A stretch of 64,000 bases of DNA, from NCBI GenBank assembly GCA_963969395.1, contig OZ017796.1, forward strand, positions 33,904,243-33,968,242, in the 5' to 3' direction. The stretch comes from Pseudoscleropodium purum (lineage: Eukaryota; Streptophyta; Bryopsida; Hypnales; Brachytheciaceae). The notes under the pieces are model-generated. The model was not told where the DNA came from, searched no databases, and was given only the letters and a program-made list of their open reading frames with translations. Below, in pieces: positions 48,821 to 61,550 of this stretch; position 1 is the first letter of the stretch, and every line of letters starts with the position of its first letter. Position numbers and translations under genes: made by a program.

Positions 48821-51800
48821 ATGGCCACCATCTCTCTCCTCCGCCCTCCTCTTCCTTCCTCCCAACAACGCGTGAGCATTGGCGAACCAGACCACCATGA
48901 GACCCTGACTTCTCCTCTTGCGAAATTGACACCGGCCATGGCGTGTGCTTGGCGTTGGGTGCCCACCACTGCGTCGAGTTTGCTGCGAATTTCCCAGTTT
49001 CCGAATTCTTATCCCACAAGACGACGGGTGTCGTATGGCGTTCGGAATGCGAGTAGTCGAAGGAGACGGTGCACGGGAAAGTCCAATGTGGGTCCCGATA
49101 AGGTGAAGGGCGTGGAAGTCAAGCAAGGAGAAGAGGAATTGGTGACTTCTGTGTCTGCGTTGGACAAATTGTGGCAGGGGAGAGAGGATTTGGACTCGGC
49201 AGTGTTTGCCCCTGTGGAGGCAGAGAACAAGGACAAGGGCAGTGGTCAGGTGGAGCAAAGAAAGTCAGGAGGATTGCAGCATTCGAAAGAGGTATTTGGT
49301 GCACTCGATGATGTTGTCTCGAAATAAGTATCCGCAGTTTTGTCGAAAACATTGGATACCAATTTCATTGGTCATATTTGTGAAACGGAGAAATTCAGAA
49401 GGGTCTAAATTTTATATCACCAAAATCAATGAAATAGAGCATTGCATGTGTTCATTGCAACCTAAATGAAATGGAACAGAAAAAAGTCTCCACATTACCT
49501 ACTCAAAACATCCTTTAGAAACATGAGGTCCAATGAGGACACTTATTTCGTCTCGGAACGGAGGGAGTACAATTTTTCAATCTGTCTTTTAGCAAGTGCC
49601 TCTATCCTTCTCGGTTATTATCGCAGGGTGCCAGGGACATGAGTTAGCCGTAGAAATCTACGATGTCCTGGTTTTGATCCTGTATTGCTTTTGGTAAACC
49701 ATCTTTTATGTGGTTGACTGACCTATTACTGTTCGATTGTTTTGGGTTTAGAATCCGCACTTGTAGAAAGTAATAACACAGCATTCTAGAAAATCCTTGT
49801 TTGAGCACCTCTCTGAATTGGCACGGTGGCGAATCCCTGACACCGGGTTTTGAAGAGTTGAGAGCTGAATCTGAACAAGTGAGAGCTTCTCCAATTTTCT
49901 GTTTTAAAGAGGTGCTTGGTGAAATCCGTTGGAATTTTACCTGAAAAATTGTAAGATGCTTCAATTTGTGTCCAGTAGGTGTTTCTGTATCCTTCTCGAG
50001 CCGTGTCGCAGACTGCAAGGGATTAGGGCTAGCCGTAAAAGTTTTTTGGTATTCTATTTACGTCCTGGTTGATCTTCTGCATTGATAGATCTTTTGATTT
50101 GGTTGACGGACCGTTTTCTGCTCGATTTTTTGGATTTAGATTCCGCACTTATAGAAACTGACAAAGCAGTCTAGAGAATCGTTGTTGAGCACCCTGTGAA
50201 AAGGAGTCCCTGACTTCCTGTTTTGCAAAATTGAGTTCAATTTGAACAAGTGCGAGCTCCTGAAGCCTATTAGCCATTATCTTGACAATGAGAGTGTGTT
50301 AGAGCTTTATTTTCGCTTCATTTGTCATGACTTTGCCCGAATTAACTCTTAGTTGGGACTGTTAGTAATAGGTGTCATGCTTCTACTGGTCAAGAATGTT
50401 ATGCGATGCTCTTGAAGAAGTTCATGAATTTGACGAATTGACAATGTGAGACAGATATTTAGTTCTATGAGACGACCAATTATCTGCGTACGAGATGTTT
50501 GATATCTTTTCATGCCTCGCTTTGTTCTCTCCTATGGAGTAACAAAGATTTAGTATTTTGTGAATATTGAAAAGGCCAAGTCTTCCTGCATGAAATTTGG
50601 GGTATCTCATGTAGATCTGAAGATACTCTCAATGGTTGGTGCAAAATATTCTCGGTTTCGTTGACCGTTATAGTTGCTGTTTTGTTCAACAGGCGAGCAG
50701 GTCACGAGCTCCTACATCCAGGGTAGATTCCAACGGTGCACTGCACAATTGCACGCCACCAGATTCCGGCAATCCTTCTCCGCAGGACAATATTCACAGT
50801 GATTACGAAACACAAGGAAGTGACGAACCGGTGTTCTTGGAAGTCATACCGGAAGACCTTGTAACAATTCACCCCGACCTATCGCAGACTGTGGGATTTT
50901 TTGATGGTCAACGACCACTTCCTGTTATAGAACAAGCACCGATTGTGGAGCCTGCCAAAGAGTGGGATTGGTGGCCATCTGGGCTTCAAGAAGACCTTAT
51001 TAAAATCAAACCAGACGTGCAGGGTAAATATGGTCTAGAAATGGCAGCCGCTATTCAAGCGGTTCAGCTTGCGTCCATGCTGAGCCAACGAGTTCAGGAG
51101 AGGTTGCTTCGTCACGAGGAGAAGGCGGACAAAAAGAAGGACAAATCACTAATTACAGTGGCAGGTACTGTACATGTAGTGGCAGTGTGCACGACCTCCG
51201 AGTTTCGCACACCCAAGTTCTTACTCAGTTTCCTTTGCCGAATCTTTATTCGAACACGGTTACGTTGATTTAATTGTTCCGTGTAACCTTTTGATAGGAT
51301 TTGTAGGTAAACATGATAGCTTTTAAGTGAAATATTATAGCTTTGACATATTGGAGCTTCATGGCTTAGCTGATTAGAAAGAGCGGAATTGTTGTTGTGT
51401 TTTTGCTTTTCTAAACTTGATATTCGTTTTACTGAATTTTAAAAAAGAGTGAAGGAGGTTGCTTTGGAGAGTCCATGAAAGAATTTTGAACCTTCAAAAG
51501 CTTAAAAAAAATTTAAATCATTGTTTCAATTCACAGCACTTGATGAAGATTGAATAGTGATTGGTGATGAAACAGGTGTAGAACTTGTTGCTGATGAACT
51601 TGTGTGACTGGTGCAGATTGGGGAGTGCAGGCTGTTGTGAGCTGGGTTCTTTCACAAGCTTTCGAAGGGGAGGAGATTTCGATGGTGGCTGAAGAAGACA
51701 CAAATGGTCTGAGAGGTCAGGGTGGCGTGGACATGTCCCAGAGGGTCGTCAATGCAGTGAACGAATGCTTATATGAGGCCTCGGTGGTGGGCATAGCGCC

Positions 51801-54010
51801 TCCCAAGCAACCACTGGGCTCCTACGAAGTGCTCAAGTTCATCAACAAAGGAACCGCCCTTGGTGGCCCTACAGGGCGTCACTGGGTGCTGGATCCTGTT
51901 GATGGTACTTTAGGGTTTGTCCGCGGGGATCAGTATGCGGTGGCTCTGGCTCTTGTGGACGACGGCGAAGTTGTGCTTGGGGTTTTAGGATGTCCAAACT
52001 TTCCGATGAGAACCGCTTGGTTGGGATATCATCACAAGTAAGCATCTAGTTTTTTCTATACTGATGCGCTCCTGTAAGCATGCTTGTGGATGTGTCTTCA
52101 TTTTCAATTGTATGCTCAAATTCTCCCAGGGTGTTCTAGAATACTTAGCCGTGTTAATCCTTGTCAATTGCAACGCCATTTAAGGTAGTTTCTAACGAAA
52201 CCTTTTGCTAATTGTAACGCCAATTAACCCCTAAATGTCCAAGACCTTTTTGAGCTTCTTAGAGTTTGTTCAAAACTAAATGAAAAAAACAAATTTTGGT
52301 AAGTTATCAATTTTTTCGAAGTTTTTTCAATATTGTGACTGTAAAAACTCAACTAGATGTGTTATAGATCACATAGGAAAAGAAAACACAACAATATCAC
52401 TTGAAAGTGATTTGAAGTCTTTGTATCCCTTTTTATCATGTCAAATCTAAAACTGAGGCCATGAAATAAATGAGGTTAAAGTACATACCATGCATAACCA
52501 TAATTGATTTACAACCTCTCAAATTCTATTTTACAATTTTTTTAAATGAATTTTCAATGTGATTTTTTCTTCAAGATTCAGTGTATTTGAGGTTCATCTC
52601 CAAGAGCCTCTAACTCTTAAAAATCAAGATTTGCAATGGACACCCTTGCACAAAATCTTCAATAGAAAAATGATAAAAAAAAATTTCAAAAAATCAGATT
52701 TTTGATGATTAAAATAGACTTTAAAGGGTATTCAACAAAAATATAACTTACCAAGAACATTACTTTGAGAAGATTTTTCTGAACTTCAAAGTTTAGTGAA
52801 CACCAAAACATGATGCCTAGGGGTTACTTAGTTGTTAAACATAGACCCTGCTAATTGTAGCGTGTCTAGATTTTCTTGACTCCTCTCGGGGGTGGGTTCT
52901 CTACTTGTAATTCTACTTTACCCGGCTAGAGTTCTCAGCAGGTGTTGTATTGTCATGAACTGGTTTCGCTTATCTGCGTCGAACTCTCTTTGAAGGAAAT
53001 GCATCTGTTGGATTGACGGTAGTGATTGTAATATTTCAACAGATACTATCGAATTGCTATGCAAATTGCGCCACCAGACCCCAAGAACTGGCACAGGGGT
53101 TGTGTCATGACAGCTCAAAAAGGAGACGGTCGAGCGTGGATGCAGCCCATGATTTTTAATGGGAAAACGTTTAACGAGGTTCATGCTCCTCGTGAGGTTT
53201 GCGTCTCCGCAGTTGTTGACCCTGCCGACGCAACTTTTTGTGAGCCGGTGGAGAAAGCCAACTCTAGTCATTCTTTTACAGCCGGTCTGGCAAACACTTT
53301 GGGTTTAAGGTATGAGGCCTTTTTCATACCTTCCGTATTCAAACACTTTGGACACATCTCTGCTGACTTTATGAATTTCTTTCTTTCGTATAAAAGCATT
53401 CAGATCGTGCTTGCAATATCATTGCAAAATAGAAGACTCTCGTTTCACTTTTTGTTGGATGCGACAGTGTTCTCGACTCTCGTTACTTTCTTTCCCACAT
53501 TTGACATGCATTATCTTGACCACTTTCACCCACAGCTAGATTCTCCAGAATATCCTCTTTGGGTTGAGTTCTCTCCTACTGAGGGTAGAATTTTTCAATT
53601 TTGTGTTTCTAGCTTAATCACCAAATAGCCAAAGCTTCAGTTTTTGTATACTTGCAATCGGAGGTTGAAGCCTAAAGGATCTAAGCCAGTCTTTCCCTTT
53701 TGCCAGGAATCAGCCACTACGTGTCTACAGTATGGCCAAATATGCAGCCATCGCTCGGGGCGATGCTGAGATTTTTATGAAGTTTGCAAAGGCGGGGTAC
53801 AAGGAGAAAATCTGGGATCATGCAGCAGGTGTGCTCATTGTGCAAGAAGCTGGCGGTGTGGTCACCGATGCAGGGGGTCGACCTCTTGATTTTTCCAAGG
53901 GTCGGTTTTTGGAAGGGCTGGATCGTGGCATTGTAGCGTGTTGTGGAAAGTCATTGCACAACAAAATCATCGCAGCTGTGGATGCAAGTTATAACTCTTC
54001 CACTCTTTGA
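48821..54010 (+). CDS. SAL1/HAL2-type 3'(2'),5'-bisphosphate nucleotidase with long N-terminal extension
   Basis: Family members hydrolyse 3'-phosphoadenosine 5'-phosphate (PAP) to AMP with Mg2+; plant SAL1 does this in chloroplasts and mitochondria and thereby controls PAP retrograde signalling. Exons: 48821-49291, 50693-51164, 51617-52037, 53043-53309, 53707-54010; phases agree and give 644 residues. The start MATISLLRPPLPSSQQR opens a Ser/Arg-rich, transit-peptide-like N terminus. The catalytic part begins at about 268 (GLEMAAAIQAVQLASMLSQR) and shows ADWGVQAVV, the metal-binding VAEED (to 342), LDPVDGT (406-412), RGDQYAVAL, and WDHAAG (580-585) followed by VTDAGGRPLDFSKG. SAL1 itself is about 350-400 residues, so some 265 residues are extra; they include two similar segments (IPEDLVTIHPDLS and LQEDLIKIKPDVQ). 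Lys after DGT in SAL1 is Leu here, so activity is not assured. Intron 3 holds a TTAA element. Confidence 0.88.
49541..49571 (-). mobile_element. Solo Stowaway-like end in SAL1-like intron 1
   Basis: Read on the minus strand the sequence is TACTCCCTCCGTTCC and then 'gagacgaaataagtg', the typical terminal motif of Stowaway MITEs. The matching opposite end was not found within the intron, so only one end is called. Confidence 0.5.
52224..52827. mobile_element. TTAA-type element in SAL1-like intron 3
   Basis: A 604-bp AT-rich unit begins TTAA-CCCCTAAATG and ends CCTAGGGG-TTAC (one change from TTAA). Its composition contrasts sharply with the surrounding intron, and it accounts for most of the intron's 1,005 bp. 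Interior sequence is not obviously family A or B, so it may be a third family with the same ends. It encodes nothing. Confidence 0.55.
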
Positions 54011-54780
54011 AAACTGGAAGACAGGCGGCTCTTTTACTGCTTTATTGGTCATGATACAAGCAGATTAACGTGTCGTCCCAACTGCAGGCAGATTGCTCCA
54101 CTCAAATGGTGGCCCTTGCACAGGTAACTGATCACCTCATGCTTGGATAGTGGTGCTATCCGTAGTGGAAACATGGAATAATAACTGGGGTGGTGGAGAC
54201 ATTGTAGGAATGTACACTTCCCCATTGAGATCCTCTGTCAAGTGACATAGGATTTATTAGATTTGGGACACAATCGTGTCCTATTGTGGGCAATGTATAG
54301 ACCAATGCTTGATGTGGAATTTTGCACAAGACCCATGGGCATTGAAGCGCTTTGACGTGTAACAGTATCAAAGATACGAAGAATTATATATGCAGTCCTA
54401 ACGTCAATTTTTGACTCTCATAAGTGCATGTTTAAAGTCTTATCCAATCTCTTTGTTTTTCTGGGTGACCCTATGGTACATGGTGTGAAGTTGGAGATGT
54501 GACAACCATAGGTCCCGACTGCATCACTTGAGTGGTGTACTGTAGATTTTTGGTCATTAATATACTGTGATGTTTGAATTCACCATGTGACTGCTTGTGA
54601 ATCTCTTGCATCTTCCTGCTCAGTGAGTTCCATTTCTGTTGCTTGCTGTTATGAACAAGGAACTTTTTCTTACTTTAAAACTAAAAGTTGGTGCCATATG
54701 TGCACCTGACTACGTGCAAGTGCAAGTGAAATAAGCGTCTGAGCATTGTTCTTTTTGTGAGATTTTGTTGGGTTATGTTG
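54011..54780 (+). other. 3' UTR and flank of the SAL1-like gene
   Basis: Mixed-composition sequence follows the stop codon. A segment at about 54088-54123 is bordered by a TGCAG and a GTAACT, so an intron in the 3' UTR is possible. The sequence becomes AT-rich after about 54780. Confidence 0.4.
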
Positions 54781-55864
54781 GCCATTAAAAGAGGATTCCA
54801 GTGCAAGTCAATATGTACTTTTTTTAGGCATGGGATGATTGAGTAAATTTTTAATTTTCAATGTGCTGATTACCATATTTGTCTACCCAAAATTGATCTT
54901 AGATGTATGATCAAATTGTGAACTTGATGGTATGGCAAAAAGTGACTTGTGATTGAGTAGCATCCTTCCAAAAGCATCTTTTGGGGGTCTGCTATAGCCT
55001 ATTGGAAGACCATTGTGAGTCAACTCCATAAGCACACCAAGAACCAATAGTATTTAGTGAATGACTATTAAGAACTTTAGGAACGAAGCATACACCTATA
55101 CATCCAAGAATCTAATAATTATAGCTCACTACCTTAGTGATAGGGTTAGGTCTTTATACTATTAATCCTAAAATGACAACTAGGATAAAGTGTTTGATGG
55201 ATGACTTTCACTATTATAGTAGAAACAAAGAATATACCTATTGGTTCAAAAATGAAATAGTTTTTTATTGACTACCTTGGTAATAGCTTCATCTTTTTAG
55301 GGCTAAAGGAGTGTGGGTGGCTCTAAGTAAAGGCTATTATGTAAAAGATCTTACTTGTGTTACAATGTTTTTATGGAGTTGATTTGATGTGAATCAACTC
55401 CAAATAGTCACATGGCTCAAATAGGCTCATAGAGCCAAACAAAAACCTTATTTCACAATAACCAAGTCAATGGCAATTTCAACGTTGCAATAGCATTTTG
55501 CCAAATTTATCACTTTTAAATCAATATTAAACTACCTTGTTAAAAAGACTTGAACACTATCTCATGAAAATTGTCAGGCAACCTTTTTTTCCACCCTTGT
55601 CTAAGTGAAAAAACAACATCTGTTGAATGAGATTAAAAAAAAAAAAGCCATTGTTGCTACCCTCCGTTGTTGTGTGATAATGAATTAAGAAAAAAGAGAA
55701 TGTCATGAAAGTTGTGCAATTCAAAAAGAAAACAATAATTCCATTTGAAAAGTCAACATATGGTATATATGGTGGTGATGTTAGGACTTTGTTTAGGCTT
55801 TTTTATATAAATATTTAATATGTAAATTAAATGTTCAAGTTAATTAACTTCATCAATTTATGAA
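54781..55864. other. AT-rich spacer, no gene seen
   Basis: No supported coding frame, RNA gene or element ends. Confidence 0.45.
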
Positions 55865-56240
55865 ATATACATTATAATTGACTTTAAAAATATAATTCAT
55901 TGTAGAGAAATGAATGAGTATAAATAATTCATTTCACAAAATATAACTGGTCATAGAAAAATAAGTGAATATAAATTGATTCATTTCACAAAATGTAATT
56001 GGTTGTAGGAAAATAACTGAATCTACATTTATTTATTTAAGAGAAGGAATTCAAGTTAATTAATTTAGAGAATGAGTTCAAATAAACTCGTTTTAAAGAA
56101 TGAATTCAAATAAATTCATTTTAGAGAATGAGCTCAAATAAACTCATTTTAAAGAATGAATTCAAATAAATTCATTTTAGAGAATGAATTCAACTTCATT
56201 TATTTTAAAGAATGAATTCAAATTAATTCATTTGAGAAAA
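55865..56240. repeat. Two-tier tandem repeat, palindromic 30-bp units
   Basis: From about 56043 to 56240 there are about six 30-bp units built on GAATGAATTCAAATAAATTC with 'attttaaa' or 'attttaga' spacers. Each unit is near-palindromic around GAATTC or GAGCTC. To the left, about 55900-56030, are two or three longer related units with a shared 'ttcatttcacaaaat' block. Confidence 0.75.
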
Positions 56241-56301
56241 TTTTAGCAGTATGAAGGAGACAAAGAAAGAGAAGGAGACATGTCATTGAAGAAAAAAATG
56301 T

Positions 56302-57195
56302 TTAACCCCTAAAGTTCTATAAATGTGTTTTCCCTAAAACCATTCAAAAACAATTATTTTAAGTACGAGTACCAAATTTTTGGAAAAAAAAACTTTTTTT
56401 GACACATACAACTGTAGGATCTTGTAGAACCCTGATTTGAAAAGATCTTAGCATTTGAGTTGACAAAAAACCTTTTTTTAACCCTGTAGAAAACCAGGCA
56501 ACTGCACTTTACAAGCTCACTTTTCTATGAAAAAATGTTGAAAATGGTGGTGCTTTATTGAATTTGTTTTTCTAAAGAAGTTGTTTACATGCTCAAAAAT
56601 TTTCAAGTCATTTGGAATTGTACAACATATAGGAAAAAAATAGTAAGTAGAAAGAGATAGAGAATGATTCAAAATACTAAAATTGTTAAGAATTTAATTA
56701 TGGAATTGAAAAATGTCAATTCCAACAGTTGTAATGTTCTTATAAACAATGTACATCCTATGATTTTATTTTTTTCAAAAAATATTGAAAATTGAGTGAA
56801 ATAAACAACTTCAAAGTTTATTTTAGAGTACAAAATCTATAATTGCCCACAAACAAAAAATTCCTCATAATGTTTGACTCATTGACTGAAGTGGAATGAT
56901 TCAAAGCTTTCCACACATATATAAATATAAAAAATCAATTTCAAAATTTTCTTTTTGAAAAAAGTGAATTTTTCAGATCTGTCCAGACTGCCTGAGTTGA
57001 GAAACAAACAACATATTGGGCCATAGCTTTCGACTCCTATTTCCAAATATCATGAAATTTGTTGCATATGAAAGATATTCCTTGTCCACATGTTTTCTTA
57101 AAATTTCAGCCTAAAATATGGAAATATTTGGTCACAATGACCTGCCCAAAAATTCTATACAACCAAAAAACGCAGTTCGGTCTTTTAGGGGTTAA
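56302..57195 (+). mobile_element. TTAA-flanked element, family A, intact ends
   Basis: This 894-bp unit begins TTAA-CCCCTAAAG and ends TTTTAGGGG-TTAA. Interior blocks match 22316-23235 in order: 'actgtaggatcttgta', 'caagtcatttggaattgt', 'gcctgagttgagaaacaa' and 'gatattccttgtccaca'. Both TTAA copies are exact. There is no transposase frame. Confidence 0.68.
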
Positions 57196-58739
57196 GAGAT
57201 TAGGGTTTAGGATTGAATGTAAAAATTTTACATTCAATGAAAAATGAGGATTTGAATTTTTTAATGTAGTTTAGAGTTTGTTGCATAAAGAAAGCAATTG
57301 AGGAAGAAGGAAGTGAATTTGGAGATTTAATGTTTCAATGTAGGGAATTGGAAATGATTTTTGTTCAATGGCTACATGCCACATGTACAAAAATTATTCA
57401 CTAACTAATTGTACTATTAGGCTTGTCCATGTTTTTATACTATCCACTCAAAAGACAGCCTACTACAATAATTTAACACTTAATCCCCCCAAAAGGTTCT
57501 TCTATAGGTCTAAATAATTTCAAATTTGTTTGTGAAAATTGGAAATTATCATGAGTTTTGAAGAAAAAATGAAAAAAATTTATTCAATTACAATATAAGC
57601 TTGAAAAATCTAAAAATTTCACCATAAGTGTACATTATAGTGTATAACATTATGATGTCAACCAAATTTTCATATCATACAATACACCATGATTATAATC
57701 TCTAAGTTCAAATGGTGATAAAATGTTTGATTGGAGTAAAACTAAACATAGTAGACTTCATTTCATTAGTTGAAATCAAATTAAAAAAAGATTATTTTTT
57801 TGGCTAAAATTTACATCATAACTTAGGAGATATGAGTTTTCAAATATACTAAAAAGGCATTTTTAATCCATTGTTAGTATCTACTTTTGTAGGAAATTAT
57901 GTAGTTTCTCATTGAGGAACTTTTCACTAACAAATGCTTTTTACACACTCAATAAAGTGCCCCAGAAAAATTGAATTATAATTATCTATTTCCAATCAAA
58001 ACTAGATGTATTTGACCATTGACAAAGCAAAATTTGTACATGTGGAGGAGGATTCCCATTCTAGTTTTAGGGAAGCTTCAAAAAATGCAGAATTAGCAAA
58101 TGGCAAAGAAAACTTGAATAAAATTTTGTATTCATAAGACATTCTTTGGTGGAGTAATCTATTGAAGGCAAATCTTATTTCAATGATTTGTTTCCTTTCC
58201 TTCTAAGAATGATGCAATATTATTATATTCCAATATTCTCTCAACAAAAATAAAAAAGTTCTAAATATTGAATTTGATTGGAACCTGTTTTTTATCTTGT
58301 TCTTCTAATTCTGAATGTGTAGGATCTTCAAATTGTATCTCCTACAATTATTTTATTTACCTTTTCATTCACAATTTTTGATGAGCATAGAGCAGGTGCA
58401 ATTGCTTCTTGTCTAGCAAGTAATAGTAATTTTTTTAGTGAAGTAGTTGGCCCTTTGTAGTTTATAAAGGTCATCAAACCAATCTTCAATTTAAAATGCT
58501 TTTGTTTTGGCAATATTAGAACTTACATCTTCTAATTTTATTAGCATCATTTTCAAAGTTATATTTCTGTCTATAAAATATTGAAGGAAAGATAATATTA
58601 ATTTTTTGTTTTTGAATAAACATTGGAATGAATTATAGAATGTAGCAAAAATAATTTAAAGTAGTAAGGAATCAATATAGCCTAAGTATAGGACAAATGA
58701 ATTGCTAAGCAAATCCAAATGATAGAAAAAGGATTATAA
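57196..58739. other. AT-rich spacer with a solo CACTA-family end
   Basis: No gene was seen. At about 57439-57460 the sequence ACTATCCACTCAAAAGACAG matches the terminal repeat of the CACTA-ended MITEs, without an adjoining element body. Confidence 0.45.
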
Positions 58740-59457
58740 TTAACCCTTAAAGGATCATTTGTCCTCTCAAGGGACAAATGGGATTTTGAATAGACATTTT
58801 TACTCTCAAATTTATTATGCTACATGATTAGACTTTATAACATTTTTAGCTTCAATTTTTTTTCTCTCTAGACTTTGAATTTTTGAACATTATGTCGAAG
58901 ACTTGAGTTGAGAGTTGATTAAACTTAGAAGAAAAAACTAAATTGTTAGTAATTCTTATATAGATTTGAAATATACTATTCCCAGTGGTGAGGATGTTCT
59001 AAAAAGGAAACTAGACCCTACAAAGTATAAACCTTTTGTTTTTAATTTTTTTGAAAATTGAGTTCAAAAGTGAAATTTAATAAATTATCTTTCTTAATAA
59101 TATTCTTTGACTATTAACAAAATAAGATGCTCTAACACTTCTTATCACTAATCCAAATGGAATGAATCAAATCTTTTTCTCTCTTTGTAGACAAAAATAT
59201 TTTATATAAAAAATTATAATTCCTAGTTTGTTTGTTTGTTTTTTCACTAGACTCGAGCATTCTGAGCATATTGTGACATAACTTTAGCTCGTGGCACTGA
59301 AAAAATAAAAATGATGTTCTTATAAAACTAATGTATTTTTGTATAAAAAAGAAGTCCAAAAAATTCATGCGAAACTTGATATCAAAGGAGCTTGCCCTAA
59401 CTTCAAATGTCTCTTTAGAGACACTTAAGACTCTAGGGTGAGTAAGGGCTAATAATA
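58740..59457. mobile_element. Rearranged family B TTAA-type copy
   Basis: The left end TTAA-CCCTTAAAGG followed by 'tctcaagggacaaatg' matches the 5' end of family B. The interior from about 58850, however, matches family B in reverse ('gacttgagttgagagt', 'ccaaatggaatgaatcaa'). The right end is eroded near 59450. The copy seems to be inverted internally or chimeric. Confidence 0.4.
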
Positions 59458-59490
59458 CAAAACCATTCTTTAATGCTTATTTAGAGGATT

Positions 59491-60064
59491 TTAACCTCTA
59501 AAGGACCAAGGGGTAGTTCAAATTTCAAAAATTAGGAAGATGTATTATATATAAAACATAAATTTTAGAATAATAATTTAATAATGATTCTCAAACAATA
59601 GTTTTAAAATATGATCTATAAATCATATCTATACAATTAGATCATAAATTAATATTTTCAATAATATTTGAAGCCAAAAATTGAAAATTCCTTCTAAAAT
59701 TGATTGTAAATTGAATGTTTGATTTTTACAAGAATTTTTTTTCTCTAAGTTCAAAATATTTAAATCTAATCAAAGTGATTTTTGAATATTTTCATTTGAC
59801 TTTTTTACTCAAGTCATTCTTGAGGGTCATTTTTTAAACTAGAAAAGTTATTTTTTGAAGCTAAACCTACAAATATATTTTGAATTATAGCAAATTTGTA
59901 AAGAAAAATCTTCAAAATTTATCTTGTACAAATGTTAAAGAACTTTTGTGTACAAGAATGGCTTCAAAAAATGATGGATGAAAAAATGCATTTTTGTGTG
60001 TTTGGTATGTATTCGCATTTGTTTGTTGTTTGAAATTTGAACACCTAGTCTTTTAGGGGGCAAA
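59491..60064. mobile_element. TTAA-type element, family D
   Basis: The left end reads TTAA-CCTCTAAAGG and the right end CTTTTAGGGGG-CAAA, where the second TTAA is mutated. The inverse orientation matches sequence left of 22316, and the site there corresponds to a TTAA at 59578-59581 in this copy. It therefore provides the uninterrupted version of that insertion site. Confidence 0.45.
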
Positions 60065-60701
60065 AGTAGTTACTTTAAGTGCATATTAGATAATTAAGTA
60101 CCATACATAAAAGGGTTCAATTTAGCACTTTAGTGCCAGAATACTTTCTTTTTGGGGTGCAAAGGAGTACGATAGTTGGAATTATTGCTATTAGGGTTTG
60201 GCATTCTAGTATCCCAATTTTTTGTATTTGGCAATTTTTAGTTTATTTTGTTTTGGGAAACCTTTCATGTATACTTGTGTAGCTTAAGGCATGATGCAGT
60301 TTTCAAAAGTATTCAAAATTTTAGATTGTACGGATGAAATTTATTTGCTACATTTCAATTGTAATATTCCAAACATTCAGACATTCCAAAAAATACTTAA
60401 TTTATGTTTGAATTTGACCTTCATGTAGGGTACATCCATAAGCAATACTATCCAAAATGTAACACTTACATTTGAACCCCAAAGCATCATAAAAACCTAG
60501 ATATTGATTACACAATGTAAATAATCAAAACATGAAAGTCTATTAGAGCCTCCTATTGGATATCAAAGGTCCATTTAGAAATAGTACTTTGAAAGTTCAT
60601 AAGTTTTCTACAATACTTGAAAAGAGGCGAATTGCCTTCTTTCGAATTGATTTACACACACCTTGTTTCAACAAAAAATTTGAGCCATTGTTTTAAGAAA
60701 A
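60065..60701. other. AT-rich spacer, no gene seen
   Basis: No supported coding frame or element ends were seen. Confidence 0.45.
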
Positions 60702-60965
60702 AATCCCCCCCCCCCCCTTGGATCTAATTTAATACAAAATATGAATACAAACCAATGTATGGATACTAATATGGACACAAAAATACAAATGATATATATA
60801 AATACAATTACAAATACCAAATATGGTATGCATGCACCAAAAGGATACAGATACGGATTTAGATACGGGAAATATATCCCATATCGATTGCATATCAATT
60901 TTTCCCTAGAAATTACAAATAGGAGGGGGGGTAGTTTGAAAATTAAAACATTGAATGCTCTTGAT
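60702..60965 (+). mobile_element. Partial CACTA-ended MITE copy
   Basis: A C-run (60705-60718), a degenerate ATATGGATAC-type region (60735-60890) and a G-run (60922-60931) follow in the same order as in the inverted copies of the family, but the terminal repeats are absent. Confidence 0.45.
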
Positions 60966-61009
60966 GTATAAATCAAATGTTAATTTATAATGAATAGTGC
61001 TTGAAATGT

Positions 61010-61439
61010 CACTACCCTCTCAAAAGATGGCTCTCCCCTAGTTTGCATTAGTTCCCTTCCCCCTACCTTTCTCTCAAAAAATTTATAGGCTATTGATTTT
61101 CTTACAAAAAAATGCTTACTCTTGAAATTGTTGTCGATTTCTCAAAAAATCACAAGTTGTTGATCTTGTGAGATTTAATTTGAGCCTTCCAAATATGAAA
61201 TACAAAATGAACACCGGATATGTATGTAGAAGTGGATACGAATATGGGAGGAATATTGAATATGGGTACTGAATATGAATACAATATTGGATACAAATAT
61301 GGGAGGAATTATCCTATATTGATTGTCACTATGTTGGTTTCTGAAAATTACAAGAAGGGGAGGGGAGGGGTGGGGTTGCAAATGAAAATTTTAAAATCTT
61401 GAAAACTCTAAAATGTGAGCCACTTTTGGGTGGATAGTG
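61010..61439 (-). mobile_element. CACTA-ended MITE, inverted copy with both ends
   Basis: The left end reads CACTACCCTCTCAAAAGATG and the right end, on the other strand, CACTATCCACCCAAAAGTGG, so both ends begin CACTA. The body matches 4345-4840 in reverse, including the G/C-rich tract, the 'aatcaacatagtgacaat'-like block and the degenerate ATATCC region, which is shorter here. The flanking trinucleotides TGT and AGT are not identical, so a target duplication is not shown. Confidence 0.65.
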
Positions 61440-61550
61440 AGTCACCCTAGATAAAGAGGCAATTATTGCCTAAGTTATATAGTGTATAATGTCCAAGTAA
61501 TGCATGTTAAAGTGTATGAGAATTCTCTTTGAGTTGCCAATAAGCTCTAT

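Noticed and set aside
54088..54123. Possible extra exon after the SAL1-like stop codon
   Set aside because: Bordered by AG and GT but lies after the stop and would not add protein; at most a 3' UTR exon.
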